DNA from: JAVXGM01 sp036657395
GTDB taxonomy: Bacteria > Bacillota > Clostridia > Peptostreptococcales > Anaerovoracaceae
Assembly: GCA_036657395.1 (NCBI GenBank)
Contig: JAVXGM010000001.1
Coordinates: 248,001 to 312,000 of the forward strand
DNA length: 64,000 nt
Direction: 5' to 3'
The notes under the pieces are model-generated. The model did no database searches. It was not told the origin of the DNA and saw only the letters and a program-made list of their open reading frames with translations. The translations under genes and the position numbers were made by a program. Numbering within the stretch: the first letter of the stretch is position 1; each line of letters begins with the position of its first letter. Of the stretch, positions 40,897 through 50,409 are shown in pieces.

Positions 40897-41907
40897 ATGA
40901 ATATAAAAAAAAGAATTGCATTAGCAATGCTATGTATAATGGTGATTATACCACAGACAGGATGCTCAAGTGAAGAACCTGTTTCTAAGACGGAATTTTA
41001 CTTAAATACAATGTGTACCATATCTATTTACAACATGAAAAAAACTGAAGCTGAGGATTTGATCAAGAAGGGCTTTGACCAGTGTAGTAAAAGTGAAAAT
41101 ATGTTTAGCAAAACAATCAAAGGCAGCGATGTTGAAAAGATCAATAAGGCCAAGGGAAGACCAGTTTCTGTTAACAAAGAAACTTTAGAAGTCGTCAAAA
41201 GGGGCATAGAGTATGGCAAGCTGTCCGGTGGGATGTTTGATATTACAATTGGAGCGGTTAGCCAGCTGTGGGATTTTAATGGAGATAACCCTAAAGTTCC
41301 AAGTAAAAAGGATATCAAAAGGGCATTGAAGACTGTAGACTATAACAAAATTCAAATTGTAGGCGACAAGGTTTCCTTAAAGAATCCAAAAGCCCAGATG
41401 GATCTAGGGGCCATTGCAAAGGGGTATATAGCTGATGAAGTGACTAGAGTTTTAAAGGCGGGTGGAGCCAAACAGGCAATAGTTAACTTAGGAGGTAATA
41501 TTGTTGCAATAGGGGAAAAGGATAAAGGGATCCCATGGAACATAGGCATAGAGAGGCCATATTCACAGAAGACAAAGGTTATTGGCTCTGTGGATGTTAC
41601 AGACCAGACAATAGTAACTTCAGGCATATATGAGCGAAAATTCATCCAGAACGGGAAACTGTATCATCATGTATTAAGTCCAAAGACAGGATATCCAGTA
41701 GAAACTGGATTGGAAGCTGTTACAGTAAAAATGGACATGGGTAAATCCATGGATTGTGATGCTTTTAGTACAATGTGTTTGCTCCTAGGGGAGAAAAAGG
41801 CTAGAGGGTTAATTGAAGAAAGAGATGGAGTAGAAGGGATATTTATAGACAAAAATGACCGGGTTACAACCACGAAGGGTATTCAAGTAAATCCGGCCAA
41901 AGAATAA
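40897..41907 (+). CDS. apbE: FAD:protein FMN transferase ApbE (lipoprotein)
   Basis: 336 residues. A signal peptide with lipobox-like QTGC is followed by the ApbE fold: FYLNTMCTISIY, DLGAIAKGYIAD, NLGGNIVAIG and a C-terminal SMDCDAFSTMCLLLG. ApbE transfers FMN from FAD to threonine in RnfG and RnfD, so its place beside the rnf operon is meaningful. AGAGGTG precedes ATG. Only 22 bases separate it from the divergent NusG-II gene, so its promoter must lie partly inside that gene. Confidence 0.92.
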   Translation: MNIKKRIALAMLCIMVIIPQTGCSSEEPVSKTEFYLNTMCTISIYNMKKTEAEDLIKKGFDQCSKSENMFSKTIKGSDVEKINKAKGRPVSVNKETLEVVKRGIEYGKLSGGMFDITIGAVSQLWDFNGDNPKVPSKKDIKRALKTVDYNKIQIVGDKVSLKNPKAQMDLGAIAKGYIADEVTRVLKAGGAKQAIVNLGGNIVAIGEKDKGIPWNIGIERPYSQKTKVIGSVDVTDQTIVTSGIYERKFIQNGKLYHHVLSPKTGYPVETGLEAVTVKMDMGKSMDCDAFSTMCLLLGEKKARGLIEERDGVEGIFIDKNDRVTTTKGIQVNPAKE

Positions 41908-41912
41908 TTTAA

Positions 41913-43340
41913 TTAAAGTTTGTGTACAAGGTTTAGCTCAAACCAAAATGTAGTGCCTTCACCTAGTGTACTATGAACCCCATAATCAGATTTTTGTAAA
42001 GTGAGAATTTCCTTTATAATAGAAAGACCTAGGCCAGTTCCAGTGGTGGATCTAACCATATTGGAGCTGGCTTTGTAATACCGTTCCCAAATATGGGGAA
42101 GTTCATCAGGATGAATACCCACTCCGTGATCAATTACCTGACAAAGAACCTTTCGACCTTTTCGTTTTATATTTACCACAACGGTTTTATCATCTCCACA
42201 GAATTTCAGCCCATTGTTCAGCAAATTATAAAAGACTTGCTTGGTCTTTTCAGGATCCCCATTGACTATAAGATTTTCTTTACAGTTAAGCTGGATGTGA
42301 TATCCTTCGGTTTCTTCCATAAGAGCATAGGTAGTAAGGATATTTTTTACATCAGTAGTAAGGTTGAAGTCCTCTTTATTAAGTATGATGGCATTAGATT
42401 GCATTTTAGATATGGTCAACATATCGCTTACTAAAATGTTGAGCCGGTCTGCTTCATCGATGATTACCTGTAAGTGAGCTTGCCGTTTACTTGGATTATC
42501 CCCAGACAAATCTCTGATCATTTCAGCATAGGATTTAACCATAGTAAGGGGGGTTTTCAAATCATGAGAAACATTGGCAATTAAATCTTTTTGCAGCATA
42601 TCAGACTTTTCAAGCTCTATTGAAGTACGGGTCAAAGTGTCCGCAAGGTTGCTAATCTCCGTATAATATCCGCCTTTGAATACAATGCCATACTCTCCTT
42701 GGCCAAGCCTGCTTGCTGACTTTGTGATGGCACGAATAGGCCGTGTGATTCTGTTAGACAGATAAAAGGATAACAAGAATGCAAGTATTAAGGATATTAT
42801 AGTAACGTATATTAGTTGATTAGTAAGGATCTTTAACGTGGAAGATACAGGAAACAGAGGGGAAAATATATATGCAATGGCATATTCAGTAGTGGAGTCA
42901 GTGAGAATAGTACCCCAAGCTAAAGTTCGGCGCCCCGTTTCTGGGGATGTAAGGCGAATAGAAACGGATTTCAAATTTTTCCCCAACAATCGTTCTTTTA
43001 CAGAACTCATTTCCTCAACATATGAATTACGCTGTCCTCCATCAGTTGACGGAGAGAAAATAGTGGTGTTTCCATCGGCAGAAGAGATATAGATATACAT
43101 GTCGTTTGCATCAGAAATCGCTAACACCTTTTTTTGAAAAGTGTCAGAGCCACTGTTTGCATAGGCATTTTCAATGCTTTTTGAGACTTGCTCCGTCTGA
43201 TGGACCTTCATGACTTCATAAAAATTGTTCAGGAAAAAAACCTGGAGAAACCATAACACAAGCATGAGTATTCCGGCAAAGAGAACAAAGTATAGCCATA
43301 CCTTAAATTTAATGCTATGTGAATCAAATTTAAAATTCAA
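41913..43340 (-). CDS. Membrane sensor histidine kinase
   Basis: 475 residues. Two membrane helices (about 12-35 and 170-192) bracket an extracellular sensor region, then HAMP, phospho-acceptor NVSHDLKTPL, and ATPase boxes VFYNLLNNGLKF, DHGVGI and GTGLGLSI. It should phosphorylate the regulator encoded just upstream, which it overlaps by 11 bp. The signal is unknown. It ends five bases from the convergent apbE stop. Confidence 0.92.
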   Translation of the reverse strand: MNFKFDSHSIKFKVWLYFVLFAGILMLVLWFLQVFFLNNFYEVMKVHQTEQVSKSIENAYANSGSDTFQKKVLAISDANDMYIYISSADGNTTIFSPSTDGGQRNSYVEEMSSVKERLLGKNLKSVSIRLTSPETGRRTLAWGTILTDSTTEYAIAYIFSPLFPVSSTLKILTNQLIYVTIISLILAFLLSFYLSNRITRPIRAITKSASRLGQGEYGIVFKGGYYTEISNLADTLTRTSIELEKSDMLQKDLIANVSHDLKTPLTMVKSYAEMIRDLSGDNPSKRQAHLQVIIDEADRLNILVSDMLTISKMQSNAIILNKEDFNLTTDVKNILTTYALMEETEGYHIQLNCKENLIVNGDPEKTKQVFYNLLNNGLKFCGDDKTVVVNIKRKGRKVLCQVIDHGVGIHPDELPHIWERYYKASSNMVRSTTGTGLGLSIIKEILTLQKSDYGVHSTLGEGTTFWFELNLVHKL

Positions 43341-44001
43341 ATTTATAACCTACCCCTCTAAGTGTAACGATATAGTCTCGGTAAGGCCCTAAGTTATTTC
43401 TCAGATTTTTAATATGAGTATCAATGGTTCTGTCGTCTCCAAAGAAGTCATACCCCCAGATGTCAGATAGCAATTTATCTCTAGACAGGGCAATGTTTTT
43501 ATTTTCCACTAGATAGAAAAGAAGGTCGTATTCTTTTGGAGTAAGCTCAATCTTTTCATCGTCTACAGTTACTGTTCTAGCAGAAATGTTTATAATTAAT
43601 CCGTCAAATTCCAAAATGGAAACCTGAGGTTGAGCAACAGTGCTTCTTCTTGTAAGAACTGCATTTATTCTCGCCATAAGCTCCTTTGGGCTGAAAGGCT
43701 TAACTACATAATCATCTATTCCAAGTTCAAATCCAAAAAGCTTGTCATATTCTTCGCTTCGAGCGGAGAGCATAATTACAGGAATATCTTTTGTCTTTTT
43801 AATTTCCTTACAGGCAGAATACCCGTCTAGCTTAGGCATCATAATATCCATAATAATTAGGTCATAGTCATTTAACTTACATAGTCCCACAGCAGTCATA
43901 CCATCGGCAGCCTCTGTCACCTCAAATCCGTTAAACTCAGAATACTCCCTAATTACTTCTCTTATTTTTTGTTCATCGTCAACGACGAGTATTTTCTTCA
44001 T
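43330..44001 (-). CDS. OmpR-family response regulator
   Basis: 223 residues. Receiver domain with phospho-acceptor Asp in DLIIMDIMMP and Lys in VVKPFSPKE, then the winged-helix DNA-binding domain (LTPKEYDLLFYL, TIDTHIKNLRNNL). First gene of the two-component pair. A short tandem repeat lies upstream and could be its own site. Confidence 0.94.
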   Translation of the reverse strand: MKKILVVDDEQKIREVIREYSEFNGFEVTEAADGMTAVGLCKLNDYDLIIMDIMMPKLDGYSACKEIKKTKDIPVIMLSARSEEYDKLFGFELGIDDYVVKPFSPKELMARINAVLTRRSTVAQPQVSILEFDGLIINISARTVTVDDEKIELTPKEYDLLFYLVENKNIALSRDKLLSDIWGYDFFGDDRTIDTHIKNLRNNLGPYRDYIVTLRGVGYKFEF

Positions 44002-44034
44002 ATATATTCCTCCTCAAAGTGTGTTTCTTTCAAC

Positions 44035-44050
44035 ACAAGATTACAAGATT
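44035..44050. repeat. Tandem ACAAGATT repeat upstream of the response regulator
   Basis: Two adjacent copies of ACAAGATT about 35 bases before the regulator start, flanked by CACAA and TTGTG. Head-to-tail half-sites are typical of OmpR-family binding, so autoregulation is possible. No sequence proof. Confidence 0.35.
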
Positions 44051-44132
44051 TGTGTGTTTTTTTCGTGACGTTTATATAGTAATTGTAACACATTAAGGTG
44101 AGAATAGTTAACAAAAATGTTTACGTTGCATA

Positions 44133-44161
44133 TTGACAGACAAAAATCAATATGATACACT
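44133..44161 (+). promoter_or_regulatory. Upstream promoter of carD
   Basis: TTGACA (44133-44138), 17 bp, TACACT (44156-44161). Good -35, moderate -10. It lies 44 bp upstream of a second, stronger promoter. Confidence 0.5.
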
Positions 44162-44176
44162 TAAAAATTAATTCGC

Positions 44177-44206
44177 TTGACATACGGGGACTTGGTAGAC
44201 TATACT
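44177..44206 (+). promoter_or_regulatory. Main promoter of carD
   Basis: Consensus TTGACA (44177-44182), 18 bp, TATACT (44201-44206). The start codon is 30 bases further and GGAGGG precedes it. This is the best sigma-A-type promoter in the window. Confidence 0.75.
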
Positions 44207-44235
44207 ATATCTAGGTATAGAGTGGAGGGAAATTT

Positions 44236-44709
44236 ATGTATGACATAGGTGATAAGATTGTGTATCCCATGCATGGTGCAGGGGTAATTGAGAAAATTGA
44301 AGAAAAGAAAATTCTAGGGGAGGTTAGGAAATATTATATTCTTAACGTGCCGTATGGTGACATGAGAATCATGATCCCAGTAGAGAATAGTGATGATATT
44401 GGTGTAAGAACAATAATGACATCAGAAGAATTAGACGATATTGTAGTTGTCCTCAAAGATGTTTCAAGTACAATGCCAAACAACTGGAACAGAAGATATA
44501 GAGAAAACATGGAAAAACTAAAAACTGGAAGTGCTACAGAAGTGGCACAAGTAGTACGTAATCTAATGCGTACAGATAGAGAGAAAAAACTATCTACAGG
44601 TGAAAAGAAAATGCTGACCAATGCAAAGCAAATATTGCTTAGTGAGATTATCTTAGTTGGAGGAATGGACTCAGTGGCTGCAACCACACTTATTGAAGAA
44701 GCCGTTTAA
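44236..44709 (+). CDS. CarD/CdnL-family RNA-polymerase-binding regulator
   Basis: 157 residues. The N-terminal domain (IGDKIVYPMHGAGVIEKIEE) is the CarD RNA-polymerase-interaction fold, and the rest is helical and basic (NWNRRYRENMEKL). CarD stabilises open complexes at many promoters. It has two tandem promoters of its own, consistent with strong constant expression. Confidence 0.92.
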   Translation: MYDIGDKIVYPMHGAGVIEKIEEKKILGEVRKYYILNVPYGDMRIMIPVENSDDIGVRTIMTSEELDDIVVVLKDVSSTMPNNWNRRYRENMEKLKTGSATEVAQVVRNLMRTDREKKLSTGEKKMLTNAKQILLSEIILVGGMDSVAATTLIEEAV

Positions 44710-44722
44710 TTTTTAAACGGCT
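44700..44722 (+). terminator. Hairpin at the end of carD
   Basis: AGCCGTTTA and TAAACGGCT, nine-bp perfect arms (44700-44708, 44714-44722), overlapping the carD stop. No T-run follows, so termination is uncertain; it may act as an RNA stabiliser or partial terminator. Confidence 0.45.
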
Positions 44723-44782
44723 GGTTTGTGTGTTAGCATATATTAGTATAGCGAATTTTAAGGGAAAGGAGGAGGTGAGAGA

Positions 44783-45892
44783 ATGCTAAAAAAACTAATG
44801 CGAGTAGTGTTTACCATGGTAGGCATCATAGTTGGTTATGGTGTATTTTTATTGGGTAAATCTCTATTAAAATTTACAAGCTTAGGTGAGGATTTCACAC
44901 TTACAGGCGTCCAGGAAACTATTGGGGCTCTTGTTTGCGCAATTATTTTTGGAATAATATTTTTTAGGTTAACACCTGCGCTTGGAAAACAAAGTAGTAA
45001 AGTTGCAGACAACATAGAATTGGATTTACAGAAAATGTCTACTAATGATGTTGTTATGGGTACAGCAGGACTTACTATAGGGTTTATTATTGCATTTTTG
45101 ATTAGCCGAATTTATGGGATTATTGATATTCCATTTTTAGATATTCTGCTTAATGTAGCTACTTATATGATTCTAGGATACCTAGGTGTAGTTATCGCAA
45201 CCAAAAAGGGTGCAGATATACGATCAGCATGGGCGGCGAACCGAAAAATTTCCGCAGTAGGCGGCAAAGGGAAAGGGAAGGCGCTAGGTGCAGAACCTAA
45301 GATTTTCGATACTAGTGTAATCATTGATGGCAGAATTGCAGATATTATGAAGACAGGCTTTATCGAAGGACCCATTGTGATTCCCGAATTTGTCCTAGTA
45401 GAATTAAGACATATTGCAGATTCGTCAGATTCGTTAAAACGAAATCGAGGCAGAAGAGGCCTTGATATTTTAAACAAAATTCAAAACGATTACGGAATAG
45501 AAATTTATGATACTACTGCGGAAAAAGATTTAGATGAGATTCCAGAAGTAGATGTTAAATTGTTAAAATTAGCCCAAATTATGACCGGAAAAGTAGTAAC
45601 CAACGATTTTAACCTAAATAAGGTTGCAGGAATTAAAGGTGTTGATGTACTTAACATTAATGAACTAGCTAATACATTAAAACCAGTAGTCCTTCCTGGT
45701 GAAGAAATGGTTTTATTTTTGGTAAAGGAAGGAAAAGAAAGTCATCAAGCGGTAGCCTACTTAGATGACGGCACGATGATTGTCGTAGAAGAAGGTCGTA
45801 AATACATTGGAAAGACCATTAAGGTTTTAGTTACCAGCGTACTTCAGACTTCAGCAGGAAGAATGATTTTCGCCAAGCCAAACGTAAGGTAG
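44783..45892 (+). CDS. PIN/TRAM-domain membrane protein (YacL-like)
   Basis: 369 residues. Four N-terminal membrane helices, then a PIN nuclease domain (FDTSVIIDGRIADI, PEFVLVELRHIADSSDSLKRNRGRRGLDIL, VTNDFNLNKVA) with its acidic residues, and a C-terminal TRAM domain. PIN domains cut RNA; TRAM binds RNA. In Firmicutes this gene is commonly between CarD or DisA and IspD, as here. Confidence 0.9.
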   Translation: MLKKLMRVVFTMVGIIVGYGVFLLGKSLLKFTSLGEDFTLTGVQETIGALVCAIIFGIIFFRLTPALGKQSSKVADNIELDLQKMSTNDVVMGTAGLTIGFIIAFLISRIYGIIDIPFLDILLNVATYMILGYLGVVIATKKGADIRSAWAANRKISAVGGKGKGKALGAEPKIFDTSVIIDGRIADIMKTGFIEGPIVIPEFVLVELRHIADSSDSLKRNRGRRGLDILNKIQNDYGIEIYDTTAEKDLDEIPEVDVKLLKLAQIMTGKVVTNDFNLNKVAGIKGVDVLNINELANTLKPVVLPGEEMVLFLVKEGKESHQAVAYLDDGTMIVVEEGRKYIGKTIKVLVTSVLQTSAGRMIFAKPNVR

Positions 45893-45901
45893 GAAACGAT
45901 T

Positions 45902-47047
45902 ATGTATAAAAAAAAGAAAACAGCTGTAATTATTGCCGCTGCCGGTTTGGGAAAGCGAATGGGTAGCGGTATTCCTAAGCAGTATTTAAAAATTCATGGA
46001 GAGCCAATTCTTTTAAAGGCACTTCGTGCTTTTTGTCAGAATGAATATGTGGACTATGTTTTTTTGGTTACAAATAAGAATTACATTGGTCAGTGTGAGA
46101 TCATGAAAAAAGAATACGGTCTGGAGAAGCTAGTGGATATTGTGGAAGGTGGCAAAGAGCGACAGGACTCAGTTTATCGTGCTTTGCAAGAGATAAACCG
46201 TATTAAACCCGGGGTAGAGTACGTTTTAGTTCACGATGGAGCAAGACCTTTTGTGAGTCAAGAAACTATCAATTATATTGTGGAGGCTACAGCAGGTGTA
46301 GGGGCGGCAGTAGCAGCTGTTCCTGTGAAAAATAGTATCAGGCAAGGCGACTATAAAGCTAGCAAGAATTTAGAACGGCAAAATCTGTACACAGTACAGA
46401 CCCCTCAGGGATTTCGCAAGGCGGTTCTTATGAAAGCTTATGAACAGGCATTTTACGATGGCTTTTATGGGACGGATGATGCAGGCTTAGTAGAAAGACT
46501 GGGACATCCAGTAGAAATCGTTATGGGAAAGTATGACAATATTAAAATCACTACGAAAGAGGATATGCCAATGGAAAGCAGAGTAGGAACAGGATACGAT
46601 GTGCATCAGCTGGTTGCTGATCGAAAACTGATTCTAGGTGGAGTTAATATTCCACATGAAAAAGGGCTTTTAGGCCATTCAGATGCAGACGTATTAGTAC
46701 ATGCCATTATGGATGCCCTTCTTGGGGCAGTAGGCCTTGGAGATATTGGAAGACATTTTCCAGATACAGATGACGAATATGAAGGAATTTCAAGTCTTAT
46801 CTTACTGGAAAAGATTAAAGAACTCATTGATGAGGAATACTATACTATTGGAAACGTGGATGTGACTCTTATGGCTCAGGAACCAAAGGTAGCAATCTTA
46901 ATAGACGATATGGAAAAGAACATAGCTCAAGCATTGCATGTAGAGCAGCTGAAAGTAAATATTAAGGCTACTACCACGGAAAAGCTAGGATTTGTAGGAA
47001 GAGAAGAGGGAATTGCGGCACAGGCAGTTTGCTTACTTTATAGATAA
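45902..47047 (+). CDS. ispDF: Bifunctional IspD-IspF (MEP isoprenoid pathway)
   Basis: 381 residues. Residues about 7-225 are IspD (IIAAAGLGKRMGSGIPKQYL, HDGARPFV), which makes CDP-methylerythritol; from about 227 it is IspF (GTGYDVHQLV, LGHSDADVLVHAIMDALLG, GNVDVTL), which forms the cyclic diphosphate using Zn. The fusion joins non-consecutive steps; IspE would be separate. Ten bases after the PIN/TRAM gene. Confidence 0.95.
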   Translation: MYKKKKTAVIIAAAGLGKRMGSGIPKQYLKIHGEPILLKALRAFCQNEYVDYVFLVTNKNYIGQCEIMKKEYGLEKLVDIVEGGKERQDSVYRALQEINRIKPGVEYVLVHDGARPFVSQETINYIVEATAGVGAAVAAVPVKNSIRQGDYKASKNLERQNLYTVQTPQGFRKAVLMKAYEQAFYDGFYGTDDAGLVERLGHPVEIVMGKYDNIKITTKEDMPMESRVGTGYDVHQLVADRKLILGGVNIPHEKGLLGHSDADVLVHAIMDALLGAVGLGDIGRHFPDTDDEYEGISSLILLEKIKELIDEEYYTIGNVDVTLMAQEPKVAILIDDMEKNIAQALHVEQLKVNIKATTTEKLGFVGREEGIAAQAVCLLYR

Positions 47048-47068
47048 AATAGAAGGAGAAATAAAGAC

Positions 47069-48796
47069 ATGAAACTATCAAAAATGCACTTGAAGACCTT
47101 GAGAGAAGTACCTAACGAAGCAGAAATATCAAGCCATATTTTACTTCTCAGATCTGGAATGATTAAAAAACTAGTTTCTGGCGTTTATGGCTTCATGCCA
47201 CTGGGATGGCGTTCAGTGCGAAAGATAGAAGATATCATTAGAGAAGAAATGGACCAAGCAGGCGGGCAAGAAATTCATATGTCAGCAGTGCAACCAGCGG
47301 AACTTTGGGAAGAATCCGGGCGTTGGGGTGCATATGGACCTGAACTTTGGAGATTGAAGGACAGAAATGGTAGAGACTTTTGCTTAGGGCCAACTCATGA
47401 AGAAATTTTTACTGACCTTGTTAGAAATGATGTAAATTCCCATAGGCAGCTGCCACTAAATTTATATCAGATTCAGACAAAATACAGAGATGAAGCAAGA
47501 CCCCGTTTTGGACTTATGAGAAGCAGAGAATTTATTATGAAGGATTCATATTCCTTTGATAAGGATCAAGCAGGCTTAGATGAAAGCTATAATGAAATGT
47601 ACAAAACTTATGAAAAGATATTCACTCGTTGTGGATTGACCTATAGACCGGTAGAAGCAGATACAGGCGCCATTGGAGGAAGTAATTCGCATGAGTTTAC
47701 GGCACTTTCCAAGGTTGGAGAAAGTGAAATTGCATATTGCACAAAATGCGACATGGCAGCCACAGTTGAGCGAGCAGCTTGCGTAGATGCAGAGCCTTCT
47801 AAAGAAGAGATGTTACCAATGATGGAAGTTCATACTCCAGGAACAAAGACCATTGAGGATGTAGCTAAATTCCTAGAGATAACAGAAGACAAAACTATAA
47901 AAGCACTTCTCTTTGTAACATATGACAATGAGGAAAAAGAAAATGGATATGTTGCTGCATTTGTTAGAGGTGATAGAGAACTTAACATGACAAAGCTAGT
48001 TAATGCTCTTGGTATTCCTGAACACGCAATCGCATTTGCAGATGAAGATGAGATGGGAAAAGTCACTGGCTGTGTTGGTGGCTTTACAGGTCCAACTAAG
48101 CTTCACGATTGTAAAATGGTTGTAGACAGTGAGTTACCAGGATTAAAAAATCTTTGCGCTGGGGCTTGCATGACAGATTACCATATTAAAAATGTGAATT
48201 TTGATAGAGACTATAAGGCAGATATCCTTGTAGATATTAAAAACCTCCAAGAAGGAGATTCTTGCCCTGTTTGTGGCACACCAGTGAATCATGCTAGAGG
48301 GATTGAAGTGGGCCAAGTATTTAAGCTAGGTACAAAGTACAGCGAATCCATGGGGGCTACTTACAAAGACGAAAATCAGAAAGATCAGCTAATACTTATG
48401 GGTTGCTATGGCATTGGAGTGACCAGAACTTTAGCAGCAGTAGTTGAGCAACACCACGATGATAATGGCATTATTTGGCCTATGGCTATAGCTCCATATC
48501 ATGTGATAATCACTTTAATGAAACCAGATGATGAAGTTCAGGCAAAGATAGGTAGCCAGATTGACAAACAGCTAGCAGAAGCTGGTGTTCAGGTTATGCT
48601 AGATGATCGAAAAGAACGGCCTGGGGTAAAATTTAAAGATGCTGATCTCTTAGGTATTCCAGTGAGAATTACTGTAGGCAGAGGCGCAGCTGAGGGTCTT
48701 GTAGAATACAAGCTGAGGCGTGATACTGAAAAAGAAGAAATTCCAGTGGATGTTGCAATAAAAAGAGCTATCAAAATTGTAAATGAGGAAAAATAA
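47069..48796 (+). CDS. proS: Prolyl-tRNA synthetase
   Basis: 575 residues, bacterial type with an editing (INS) domain inserted between class II motifs 2 and 3. Motif 2 RPRFGLMRSREFIMKDSYSF and motif 3 GCYGIGVTRTLAA are clear, and an anticodon-binding domain follows. Charges tRNA-Pro. AGAAGGAG precedes ATG; 21 bp after ispDF, so likely cotranscribed. Confidence 0.96.
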   Translation: MKLSKMHLKTLREVPNEAEISSHILLLRSGMIKKLVSGVYGFMPLGWRSVRKIEDIIREEMDQAGGQEIHMSAVQPAELWEESGRWGAYGPELWRLKDRNGRDFCLGPTHEEIFTDLVRNDVNSHRQLPLNLYQIQTKYRDEARPRFGLMRSREFIMKDSYSFDKDQAGLDESYNEMYKTYEKIFTRCGLTYRPVEADTGAIGGSNSHEFTALSKVGESEIAYCTKCDMAATVERAACVDAEPSKEEMLPMMEVHTPGTKTIEDVAKFLEITEDKTIKALLFVTYDNEEKENGYVAAFVRGDRELNMTKLVNALGIPEHAIAFADEDEMGKVTGCVGGFTGPTKLHDCKMVVDSELPGLKNLCAGACMTDYHIKNVNFDRDYKADILVDIKNLQEGDSCPVCGTPVNHARGIEVGQVFKLGTKYSESMGATYKDENQKDQLILMGCYGIGVTRTLAAVVEQHHDDNGIIWPMAIAPYHVIITLMKPDDEVQAKIGSQIDKQLAEAGVQVMLDDRKERPGVKFKDADLLGIPVRITVGRGAAEGLVEYKLRRDTEKEEIPVDVAIKRAIKIVNEEK

Positions 48797-48811
48797 TCAT
48801 TGAGGATCGCC

Positions 48812-49387
48812 ATGAAAGAGACGAGAAAGAATTGGATTAAAGAACACATTAGTTTGTTTTGGGAATTTTTCAAGATTGGCTTATTTACAATAGGCGGTGG
48901 TATGGCTATGCTGCCGTTGATCCAAAAGATTGCCGTAGAAGATAAAAAGTGGATGTCTGAAGAAGAAATGGTGGATTGCCTTGCAATTAGCCAGGCACTT
49001 CCGGGGGTAATAGCCATAAATAGTGCTACCTATATTGGGAAGAGAAAATGTGGGATTAGCGGATCCATTGCGGCTACTTTTGGAGTAGTGCTTCCTTCCT
49101 TTACAATTATTATTTTAGTGGTAACCCTTCTTGGAACTATTGGAGATAATTCACATATTGATGGAGCATTTATGGGAATAAAGGCAGCAGTATGCGGCCT
49201 AGTCATGGTGTCAGCCTATAGAATGGGCAAGAATATTCTTACCGGGCCATTTCAGTGGATTGTTGCAATCCTAGCCTTTGTTGCTATTGCGATATTTAGA
49301 ATTACCGCTTTGTGGGCTATATTATTTGGAGGCTTAGCAGGAATTATTTTTTTAGTAATCAAAGGGAATAAGGAGGGAAAATCATGA
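48812..49387 (+). CDS. Chromate transporter family protein, half-size (1)
   Basis: 191 residues with the CHR signature FFKIGLFTIGGGMAMLP and SQALPGVIAINSATYIG; five or six helices. One of two half-size genes that together equal a full ChrA. Members export chromate or perhaps other anions, and many have unknown substrates. ATG at 48812 follows GAGG; a TTG at 48800 is the alternative. Overlaps the second copy by four bases. Confidence 0.88.
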   Translation: MKETRKNWIKEHISLFWEFFKIGLFTIGGGMAMLPLIQKIAVEDKKWMSEEEMVDCLAISQALPGVIAINSATYIGKRKCGISGSIAATFGVVLPSFTIIILVVTLLGTIGDNSHIDGAFMGIKAAVCGLVMVSAYRMGKNILTGPFQWIVAILAFVAIAIFRITALWAILFGGLAGIIFLVIKGNKEGKS

Positions 49388-49953
49388 TTTACCTTCACTT
49401 ATTTGGAATGTTTTTTCGTATTGGACTATTTGGATTTGGCGGAGGTCTAGCCATGCTCCCACTAATATTTCAAAGCGTTCAGCAATTTGGGGTTATGAAG
49501 CCATCAGAGTTTTCTAATTTAGTGGCCTTGTCACAGGTTACGCCTGGGCCTATTGCCGTTAATGCAGCTACATTTGTGGGACTTAACTACGCAGGAGTCT
49601 TAGGGTCAGTTATAGCCACTTTAGGTGTGTGTTTACCTTCTTTCTTTTTAGTCCTTATTGTGATAAAATTTACGGATAGATTTAAAGAGAGCAAAGGAAT
49701 GCAGGGAGCACTCTTTGGAATAAGACCAGTAACGGTAGGTTTAATCGGTGCGGCAGCCATATTTATAGCAGAAACATCACTTATAAATGGAAATTTATTT
49801 TCCACCGAGTTATTTACAAATATAGGGGAATATGTAAATATTATCCCTTGCATCATATTTTTAGTCACCTTAATTTTGGCAGGGAAATTCAAAGTAAGCC
49901 CCATTAAAATAACAATAATCATGGGGATATTAGGAGGGGTTTTATGTGGATAG
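49384..49953 (+). CDS. Chromate transporter family protein, half-size (2)
   Basis: 189 residues, similar motifs (FFRIGLFGFGGGLAMLP, SQVTPGPIAVNAATFVG) and about six helices. Opposite-topology partner of the preceding protein, as known for paired half-size CHR proteins. Overlaps the NUDIX gene by ten bases. Confidence 0.88.
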   Translation: MIYLHLFGMFFRIGLFGFGGGLAMLPLIFQSVQQFGVMKPSEFSNLVALSQVTPGPIAVNAATFVGLNYAGVLGSVIATLGVCLPSFFLVLIVIKFTDRFKESKGMQGALFGIRPVTVGLIGAAAIFIAETSLINGNLFSTELFTNIGEYVNIIPCIIFLVTLILAGKFKVSPIKITIIMGILGGVLCG

Positions 49954-50399
49954 GCGGAGTAAGGGTCATTATCTTAGATGAAGACAAGCGAGTACTTATG
50001 GTTAGACAAAACCACGAGGGCAAAGACATATGGATGGTTCCCGGAGGTGGCATTGAAGATGGAGAGACCTCTAGTATGGCAGGCGCTAGGGAAGTAAAAG
50101 AAGAAACAGGTATAGATGTGACAATTGGCAAATTGATTTGGCATGTAGAGCAAGTCACTGAGGATAGAGGGCAACGATTCGTAAATTTCTTTTTAGGGGA
50201 TATTATTGGTGGCCATTTAGCCCTTGGAGAGGATCCAGAGTTTGATGAAAATTCACAAGTTTTACAGGAAGTGGGATTCATGTCTAAAGAAGAAATGTCA
50301 AATCTTGAAGTCCTTTACCCAGAATATTTAAAAGACGAACTTTGGAAGTTCTTAGAAGAAGATTACTATGGCTATAACGCATTTAAAATAAGAAGATAA
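49944..50399 (+). CDS. NUDIX hydrolase
   Basis: 151 residues. The Nudix box is complete: G-x5-E-x7-REVKEETGI (GGIEDGETSSMAGAREVKEE). It cleaves nucleoside diphosphates linked to other groups; the substrate cannot be told from sequence. GGAGG is inside the preceding gene. Confidence 0.9.
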   Translation: MWIGGVRVIILDEDKRVLMVRQNHEGKDIWMVPGGGIEDGETSSMAGAREVKEETGIDVTIGKLIWHVEQVTEDRGQRFVNFFLGDIIGGHLALGEDPEFDENSQVLQEVGFMSKEEMSNLEVLYPEYLKDELWKFLEEDYYGYNAFKIRR

Positions 50400-50409
50400 G
50401 GAGAGAATT

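Noticed and set aside
44700..44722. Strong terminator between carD and the PIN/TRAM gene.
   Set aside because: The stem is perfect but no T-run follows, so I list it only as a hairpin with low confidence.
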